DNA from: Hygrophila difformis
Taxonomy: Eukaryota > Streptophyta > Magnoliopsida > Lamiales > Acanthaceae
Assembly (NCBI GenBank): GCA_030278955.1
Contig: JAOANR010000012.1
Location: 21,693,977-21,757,976 of the forward strand
Direction of reading: 5' to 3'
Length of the DNA: 64,000 nt
The notes beneath the pieces are model-generated. The model searched no databases, had not been told where the DNA came from, and saw nothing but the letters and a program-made list of their open reading frames with translations. Position numbers and translations under genes: made by a program. Every line of letters begins with the position of its first letter. Position 1 is the stretch's first letter. This document shows, piece after piece, positions 56,668 through 64,000 of this stretch.

Positions 56668-59450
56668 TGTCATACCCCACCTATTTTCCGTGCATCTTTG
56701 TAAACTTTTGAACTACGTTATGGCTTGATCCCTTCACCGGGTACGTAGGCAGCTTAGAAGTCTTAATTCTAAGTTCAGTCACAAAATAATAAAATAAACA
56801 AAAGACCTTAGCACGAGAAAAGCCGAAACACAACTTCGAGGACGAAGTTCATTCTTAAGGAGGGTAGACTGTAATACCCGAGAATTTTACAACATAAATA
56901 AATAAATAAATACAATAAATAAATATAATAAATAAATAAATATAATAAATAAATGAGCAAATACATTAAATAAATAAATATAGAAGAAATAAGAAATGAA
57001 ATTAAAAGAGATTTAAGTAAACAAAAGAAATTAAAATTAAATAAAGTCAAACAAGTCGTTACACGGGTATCCGATATAAATGAACTCGAGAACTCGAGTC
57101 CAAACATAAATTATACGGGGTTCCTATTTCGTAAACCCGGGGAGAGTCTGGAAATTGGAATCCGGGAGCATAGAGGGATAGAAACCCGAAGAGAGGCGGA
57201 AAAGCACGACGGATCGCACGACCCGCCAGGACCGGAGTCCAGGCGCTAGCCGCGCGCTGACCGCGCGCTAATGATGGAAACGCGCGCCAACCCCGCGCCA
57301 CACGACAGATTTGCCCGTTGCGTGAATCTCTCGCCCGAACGCGGATTTTTCGACTTTCGGTTGAACGTCTCTCGACTCAAGACCCTTAGGGTCAGATTTT
57401 GGACGCCCTAGGACCTAGACATCTATAAATAAACCCCCTCGGAAGCCTAAACTCTTTTTCAAAACCCTGCGTTACTCTCTACACACACAAGTCAAAATCC
57501 CGGAGTCTACGAAGGCATCGAACACCAAGGCAGCAACTTTGGACGAAAATCAAAGGATCTCCGACATGTGGTAAGTTCTAGTCCATCAGATTCTTCTTAG
57601 TTTCAATCCGGAAACGGATTCTAACCCCGTCTCTTTCCTCTCTACACCTTGAATTGGATCTAGAACGTAGAACCCGACGAACGGAGGGGAGAAACGGTGA
57701 TCTGGAAGCCACGCCTCCGAAATAGACATTCCGGACGTTCACATATCAGTAAGTTAACTCTTACATGGTTTTGGGAGGTTTTAAAACATTCGAAACTAAA
57801 AGATTTAACAAGAACTCGTAAATCTGCCAACTTATGTTTTCTACCGACGCAACAGTTTTGATGAATTTTTCCGAACCTTAAAACGACTTCAAACGGAAAA
57901 ACTTAAAACACGAAAAACGTCCCTAAGGCTTAGATCTATTTACTGTAAATTTTTGAGAATTTTTAGAGACGATTTGATAGGCGAAAACCAACCGAAACCG
58001 AACTGCTTGAATCTAGATCTTGAAATTCTTGACAGAACTTAGGTCGGATCTTGATCATGTTTTTGACATAGGTTCCAGACCGATTTAGATCTTTGGCCGA
58101 ACATGAAAGTTGTAGATAATTGTCTTAAGATGGTCTCTGTAACATTTCATCAAATTTGGATTTGAATTGCTATGGTAGAATTCGAAATCTTTAAACTGTG
58201 ATACATTAAATTCGGACAGAATTGTACTTCAGCGATAATTGGTGTTTTTGACCTGTTTAGGTGTCTCGGATTGAAAAAGTTAAAACACGAAAGTTGTAGA
58301 TCTCGACGTTTCTGAGTCATTCGTGAAATTTTATAATTTTTGGAATTAAACCTGATTTTAGACGAATTTTAGAGTAAAATGTGGTTTACCGGAAATCAAA
58401 TCTTGAAATCTTGTTGAAACATGGAATTAACCTTTAGGGTTGAAATGAGATGAAATATGATTTTTGAATAGAACAAATTGAGGTCAGATTTTTAAAATTA
58501 AATCCCCTTACAAACTTGATAAATTAAAATTAGGGGTGAGTGCTCTGCAGGGTGCCCCCTAACGATTCATTTCGTGCCTTAATGGACGATGGTGACCCCG
58601 CGCGCTAAACTTGAAATATGATATTGCCAAAACGGCGAAATATAGAGCCTACACTCTCGTGAATATCCACATGGGTTTCCCGAGGCTCCGGAGTGGTACT
58701 GGGTATGGCTGATACGGTTGCGGCCGCCGGGCTACCGGCTAAACTTGTTGATATCGCGATGCTATCGTGAAACTTTGAAATAACGAATCTGGGATGTAAT
58801 GGGGATATTAAATTAAATTAAATTGAATTAAATTATGTTTGTTGCCCAATTAAATTATTTAAATGCTTTATTTAAATTATGGCTATGATTCTAAGTCATG
58901 CGAAATGTGTTGTTAAACAGAGCCCTGAAATAAATTATGCTATTGGTTAGATTAAATTGAATATTATGTTATTATCATGCTTTTATTAAATTATTAAAAT
59001 TAATGGCTTTTAAACTCTACGATCATGCATGTGTTAACTTACTCATCAAGTTGAGCTGACCCAAACCATTTTTATTCCTTTTCTTACAGAATATGTGGAA
59101 TGAGCATGTGTGAGCACGATTCATGCATGGGATTTTGGGAAAACATTATTTTGCTTTTTAATTCGTACTTTAGACTATACCATGAACGGGCCTGTTTAAC
59201 CCGTGTTTTGGCCATGTCGGCCCTATTTATATTTTCCGCTGTGATAATATATTAAAACAATTATTTCCGCTGCGCTATGATATTATTATTTTCGAATTAT
59301 ATTGTATGGGCTATTTTGAATGATTTAAATGTTTTAAATACTGCAATACTTAGCCTTGCATCTCTTTAGTAGGCTCGGAGAAACCGTGTCTTACTAGGGA
59401 GATGTGGCGGTGACATCCCGACCTGGGTGACCAAAAACCGGGGTGTTACA
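56668..59450 (+). mobile_element. C 5' LTR, long form starting at module 1
   Basis: Copia sequence ends and C-type sequence begins with TGTCATACCCC at 56668. A second LTR-like start TGTAATACCCG lies at 56870, after the hairpin CAACTTCG-AGGA-CGAAGTT (56831-56849) and the tract CTTAAGGAGGGTAGAC. The LTR ends GGGGTGTTACA at 59450. TATA box CTATAAATA at 57423-57431. (TAAA)n runs at 56888-56995. Intron-like segment 57571-59089. Conserved hairpin GCCGG-GCTA-CCGGC at 58726-58739. If 56870 is the true start, 56668-56869 would be leftover internal sequence. Confidence 0.75.
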
Positions 59451-59453
59451 AGT

Positions 59454-59465
59454 TGGTATCAGAGC
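59454..59465 (+). promoter_or_regulatory. Primer binding site of C
   Basis: TGGTATCAGAGC, three bases after the LTR end, as in B. Confidence 0.9.
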
Positions 59466-59672
59466 CCGGCTATTTTTAAACTACTATTTTTAAACCATTA
59501 TTATTTTTAAACTATTATTAGTATTTTGACTATTATTTTAAATTTTAAAGTATTATTTCCATGGAAAAATTTTATTTTAAACCCCATGGAAAAATATATA
59601 TATATGGTGCATTAAATTATTATTTTTGGGGGGAATCATCATTTGCATTTGCATATTGCATCTCTTCTATGA

Positions 59673-59840
59673 ACTTAGAATCTTGGCAAAACTTGAACTT
59701 AGAATCTTGGCGAATTGAACTTAGAATCTTGGCAAAACTTGAACTTAGAATCTCGGCGAATTGAACTTAGAATCTTGGCAAAACTTGAACTTAGAATCTC
59801 GGCGAATTGAACTTAGAATCTTGGCGAATATTAACTTAGA
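59673..59840 (+). repeat. Minisatellite before the small ORF of C
   Basis: Alternating units GAACTTAGAATCTTGGC plus AAAACTT (24 bp) and GAACTTAGAATCTCGGC plus GAATT (22 bp) give a 46 bp period, about three and a half copies. The related leader of C-prime has no such expansion. Confidence 0.85.
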
Positions 59841-59857
59841 TCTCTTGCTTGCGCTAG

Positions 59858-60193
59858 ATGGCTAGTCAAGACATGATGCAGTTGATGGTCAGGATGATGA
59901 GCGTTCATCTTGATTCCCACCAAACCCTAGAGCAAATGAAGTACCGTATGGCTCAATTGGAGGCCAATTTACATCACATGGGCAACTTGAGAGAGGCGGA
60001 TCATCACCGCATAAACCAACTCGAACGCCAAGTCCAAACCCTCAATACACAAAACTTAATACTAAAGGAATACATCGATGCCCACGGGCAAGACTTGAAC
60101 ACTATCTTTGACGAGCTACTGCCGCCGAGTTCGGAGGAGGAAGATCCGGAGGAAGATCCTGCTACCCCACCGGAGGACGTCGTGAGACGCTAG
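59858..60193 (+). CDS. Small coiled-coil protein before gag, C (111 aa)
   Basis: Very close to the 108-residue protein at 31276-31602, with scattered substitutions and an intact frame. MASQDMMQLMVRMM at the N-terminus, LREADHHRINQLERQVQTL in the middle helix, and an acidic tail with SSEEEDPEEDP. It is open while the following gag-protease frame already has two stops. That could mean selection on the parent elements or simply chance. Function unknown. Confidence 0.7.
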   Translation: MASQDMMQLMVRMMSVHLDSHQTLEQMKYRMAQLEANLHHMGNLREADHHRINQLERQVQTLNTQNLILKEYIDAHGQDLNTIFDELLPPSSEEEDPEEDPATPPEDVVRR

Positions 60194-60465
60194 AGATTCT
60201 ATTTTAAATACTATTTTGCTAGAAAAATATTTCTACCTTTGTACTAAAATTTCTTTTGAGGAAATAAAATGCCCGATTTATTTATAATAAATCGAGAAAA
60301 AAAAATCGAAATAAGAACAAATTAAAATAAAAACCCCGAAGCGTGCGACGCTTCTTAGTTCAATCGAGCTCCACGTGCTAAATCACAAAACACATATACA
60401 TTTATAGAAATTGCTTAGACTATATACTAAATTCACAAGTCCTAATCTACCCTATTTGTACCAGA
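60194..60465 (+). other. Spacer between small ORF and gag of C, two hairpins
   Basis: Stem CGATTTATT-TAT-AATAAATCG (60274-60294, 9 bp) and stem GAAGCGT-GCG-ACGCTTC (60338-60354, 7 bp). An AATAAA lies at 60264-60269, in the sequence that aligns with the AATAAA hairpins of B and C-prime. Confidence 0.65.
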
Positions 60466-62032
60466 ATGGCACCCAGAGGAAGAGGAAGGACTCAACCCGC
60501 TCCCCAAACCACTACTGAAACTCCTACTGAGACACTACCAAACGTCACGAAACCGATTCAACCTGAGGTGGAACAACCCCAAGGTGCGCAGGACGCCCCC
60601 GCACCAAACAATGTGGGCGATCGTCATAGGACGATAGAGGAAGTGTTGATTGCGCTCGGAAACGCGCAAGTCAACCAGGGTCAAGCTGCGGCGGTACCTC
60701 CGCCCCAGGCTCGCCCTAACTATCTGGCAATGGTGAATCCCTACCAGCCACCCCACTACGCTGGTGAGGAGGATCCATCTAAACTGGAAGAGTGGATCCG
60801 GACCTTCGACAAGCTGCTGGGAGCAGTTAAATGTCCGGAAGGAGAAAGAGTGCATGTCGCCTCATACTACTTGGGAGGCGAAGCTGACGACTGGTGGCAG
60901 GCGACGCAAGCCAAACTGACTGAAGATGACGAGCCCTACTCGTGGATGGAGATGATGGAACGACTCAGGGATCGATTCTATCCCTTGAGTACTAAAGCTG
61001 CCATGTACGAAGACTTCCTGTCGCTGAAGCAAGGAGGCCAAACGGTGCAAGAATACTACACACGCTTCAAGGAGCTGGTGAGGTTCGCACCAAGGCTAGT
61101 GCCTACTGATGCGGAAAAGGCACAGAAGTTCGAGATGGGACTGAACCTGTCTGTTCGCGAGGTGATCGCGGGGGTACACTACCCCGATTTGCATGCTGTG
61201 TATGACCGCGCTGTGGCGGTAGCACGTGTGCAGCAGCTGAATAGAAGGGTGAGTGGGGAGTCCAGCAGGGGTCCCCAAGACAAGAGAAGCCGAGACTCAA
61301 GAAACGAGAACAACACTGGAAAGAACGAACAGCGCAGAGGGTCGAATAGGCCCCAACAAAACAACACTGGGAGGAGGTTCAACCAAGAAGATCCGGTACC
61401 GCCTTGCCCGAGATGTGGACGACCCCATCTGGCAAGGGGATGCCCGCAACAAGGCGCCTGTTTCCGATGTGGTCGAATGGGTCACGTTCGACGGGATTGC
61501 CGAACCAGGATCGAGAACATAACGAAAAGGGACGATTTGGTCACAGGGCAAGAATAGCCTCAAAATCAAAACGGGTGAAACGGAAATAACCAAGGGTACA
61601 GACCCCCTCAAAATAGGCCGCAGAACCAGAATCAGAACCAACGACCTCCGCCCCCTCAGAATCAAAACCAACAACAAAATCAGCAGCCGAATGCGAATCA
61701 GCAGGGCAATCAGGGACGCCCTATGGGGAGGCTTAACGTGGTGAATCAAGCGGACGTGCCTGCGCAAGGAGAAGTGATGGCAGGTACATTTTATGTCTTG
61801 AATACGCCCCTTAGAATTCTGTTTGATTCTGGAGCTAGTTGCTCGATTATAGCATCAAGGATAGTGCCTGAGTTAGATCTACCTAAGTGCGAGAGAATTA
61901 GCTTAGGAATTCAATTGCCTTCTGGAGAAGTAGTGTCTTGCTCTAAACGATATAACGGAATTCCTATAGTGATAAAGAACGTAGAATTCTTCGCGAACTT
62001 AGTAGAATTTAACTTAAGAGACTTTGACATCA
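60466..62032 (+). pseudogene. C gag and start of protease, with stops, interrupted by F
   Basis: Gag is open from ATG 60466 to 61557 (363 codons), with the capsid core ([28 protein letters not shown]) and zinc knuckles [13 protein letters not shown] and CFRCGRMGHVRRDC. The same frame continues through stops at 61555 (TAG) and about 61576 (TGA), both explained by C-to-T changes in Gln and Arg codons, into the protease region ([11 protein letters not shown] at about 61819-61851). It ends at DFDI, where F begins. In B the next residues are LGMDW, so the rest of pol may continue beyond the window. Confidence 0.85.
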
Positions 62033-64000
62033 TGTGACAACCCGAGTATTTCCGAATATTTTGTACGAATACTTTGTACCCCAAATAAACAAATTCAAAT
62101 TGTTTTGAACTACGTAATGACTTGATCCCTTCACGGGGTACGTAGGCAACTCGGAAATTTCAATTCTGGGTTCAGTCAAATAATAACAAACAACGACACA
62201 CAATAATACAATCACTTAATCAAACAATTCCCGAACTCGCGAGAGGATGAAGTACAACTTCGAGGACGAAGTTGGTTCTTAAGGGGGGTAGACTGTAATA
62301 CCCGTAAATTTTAGAATATAAAAATAGGAATTAATCCAATAGGAGAGAAGGTTTCGTTTCCGAAAACCCGTAGACGCGGAAATGCACGGAAGTCAAAGGA
62401 CGACGAATTAGAACCCGACGGACCAAAACCGACGGTCTTAGGATTTCAAGCATGAAATCGAAGTGATACGAAATAAATTTATGACGAGAAGCATAATCCG
62501 GAAATGACCCGGAAAAATCGAGCGCGAAAACGGGGAAGGATAGAAGTCCGAAAGAGAGGAGAAAAAAGACCCGACGGATCGGATCGCACGGACCCGCCGG
62601 ACCGCAGTCCAGGCGAGTCTCGCGCGCTGGCCGGGCGGGGTTTGGCTAAAAGGCGCGCCAACCCCGCGTGGCCCTACAGGTTTTGGCAACTTGCGCGTTT
62701 TCGGCGATTTCTTACCATAATTCGACCTCCCGACTTTGGAAAGCGGATTTTGGCCGAAGGGGGAAGCTCTTAGGCGACCTAGGGCAGCCTCTCCCCCATT
62801 TTCATCAGCCACCATTCACTCTCAAACCCTCTCAACTCTCTCCAAAGCCAAAACACTTTCCGGCGACTTCCCGACGACTTTCCGATCACTTCCCGGCGAC
62901 GAAAACCGACGAAGGAGGCGTTGAATACAAGATTCCTTGTATTCTAATCTGTGGTAAGTCGTTCTTAGATTTCTATTTAAGTTTTTGAACCCGAAAACTT
63001 GATCTAACATTGGATTTCTTCGTCCGATTCGAAATCGTGGCCAAAGTCGGAAGCTTGACGTTGAGGAGATCCGTTCGTAGGATTTTGGACGAGCCAGCGA
63101 CCTTAGGACGACCCAAACCTCTCTATCACTGTAAGTTGAGCCTTCCATATCAATACGGGTGATTTCGGGGCGTCCGGTATAGGCGTAATGTAACGAAACG
63201 TAAAAATCGAACTTAAAAACCCCACCTTGCGCAGTTTCTGTTTTCGGCCTAAAACTCATATTTCGAGGATTCAATCCGAGAAACTCAAAACTAGACTTTT
63301 AATCCTAACACATGAATCTAGGTTGTGTAAAAATTTCAGCCATTTTCTTTAACGTTTGCTATTTTAAAACGCATCGAAAAGAAACTGTTTTGACAAAACG
63401 TGTTGAAATCTGCCTATGAACATGTTCGAACTTAGTGAATTTATTTCTATATTTTCTAGTCCGATTTGATCTTTACAATCTAAATGAAAGTTGTAGATAA
63501 TCATGTCTATTATGTGCATATTAAATTTCAGAATTTTTGGAGTCCATTTGATATGTTAAAAAGTCGAGATTTTGAACTGTGTCAAACCTGAGTTCGGACA
63601 GATTTCTGATTGCATAGTAAAATCGATTTTTGACATGTTTCCTCAACTTATTTCGAAAAAGTTAAAACACGAAAGTTGTTCGTTAGGGTGTTTTGCATAA
63701 AGTGTGAAGGTTTCAGAATTTTCGGACTTGAAACGGATTTTTAAATTAGAAAGGCGCAAACTGTGACGCCAAGATACTTTTAAGTCGAAGAGTTTTGAAA
63801 TTTCGAAATAAACGGTCAAAGATTTGAAACACGATACATCTACACTTTTGAAAAACCCCGATACATTAAATCTAAACGATACATGAGATACTTGGTGGAG
63901 GGTGAGTGCTCTGCAGGGTGCCCCTCTAGCCTTTTCTCTTCGGGCCTATAATGGACGAGAGAATTTGATGAAATATTACGCCAGTTGGCGGGAGATACAT
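62033..64000 (+). mobile_element. F: B-family LTR, long form, runs off window
   Basis: TGTGACAACCCG at 62033 starts abruptly inside the C protease frame. The sequence then follows B from 50822 onward: module 2 hairpin (62255-62274), TTCTTAAGGGGGGTAGAC, the inner LTR start at 62294, GC-rich U3, intron donor at 62954 and the GTGAGTGCTCTGCAGG block at about 63900. It differs from B by a few percent or less. The end is outside the window. It could be the 5' LTR of an inserted element (preferred) or the tail of a deletion product. Confidence 0.7.

Noticed and set aside
62026..62040. Simple internal deletion joining C gag to the B 3' end
   Set aside because: Possible, but the junction falls exactly on a TG start used elsewhere (56668), so nested insertion of F is preferred. 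The deciding evidence lies outside the window.

Overview
The window is plant nuclear DNA, almost certainly from a flowering plant. It holds Ty3/gypsy elements of two lineages, one Athila-like and one Tekay/Del-like chromovirus with a C-terminal chromodomain. It also holds a Ty1/copia element, a Stowaway MITE and plant telomere-type CCCTAAA units. I found no host protein gene, tRNA or rRNA. The species cannot be told from the sequence. The density of nested repeats suggests heterochromatin (inference).

Layout. 1-6104: decayed Athila-like element (here 'A'): pol fragment, a polypurine/LTR-type junction at 2203-2216, an array of TACGACG-type motifs, and a broken ORF whose short first exon and long second exon join in frame across a 1.4 kb intron. 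6105-10542: a 4.4 kb Athila-type LTR on the minus strand ('E2'), inserted in that ORF. 10759-34628: a decayed Tekay-like element on the minus strand ('C-prime'). Its 3' LTR is split by a gag-only element ('D', 12627-25691) made of three LTRs and two internal regions inside one target-site duplication. 34629-37053: end of an Athila-like internal region. 37054-41742: its 3' LTR ('E1', plus strand), carrying a MITE. 41743-42093 and 53571-54339: unassigned DNA, split by 'B'. 42094-53570: B, a complete and very young Tekay-like element with a 1572-residue Gag-Pol ORF. 54340-56667: 5' LTR, gag, protease and integrase of a copia element. It is interrupted at 56668 by a second Tekay-like element ('C'), itself interrupted at 62033 by the LTR of a B-family element ('F') that runs off the window.

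How it works together. B is the only element here with an open reading frame for every replication protein. The D units carry only gag but keep the same primer site, U5 end, polypurine tracts and hairpins as B, so they could be copied in trans by a B-like partner (inference). The Tekay-like families share cis features that ordinary annotation would miss: two hairpin-plus-polypurine modules about 260 bp apart, either of which matches an observed element start; a GT-AG intron-like segment of about 1.5 kb inside each LTR; a small coiled-coil ORF before gag in B, C and C-prime; and a conserved GC-rich hairpin. In D that hairpin's place is taken by an array of ten tRNA T-arm-like hairpins.

All element boundaries were read by eye from TG/CA ends, target duplications and comparison between copies inside the window. 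No alignment or database search was run.
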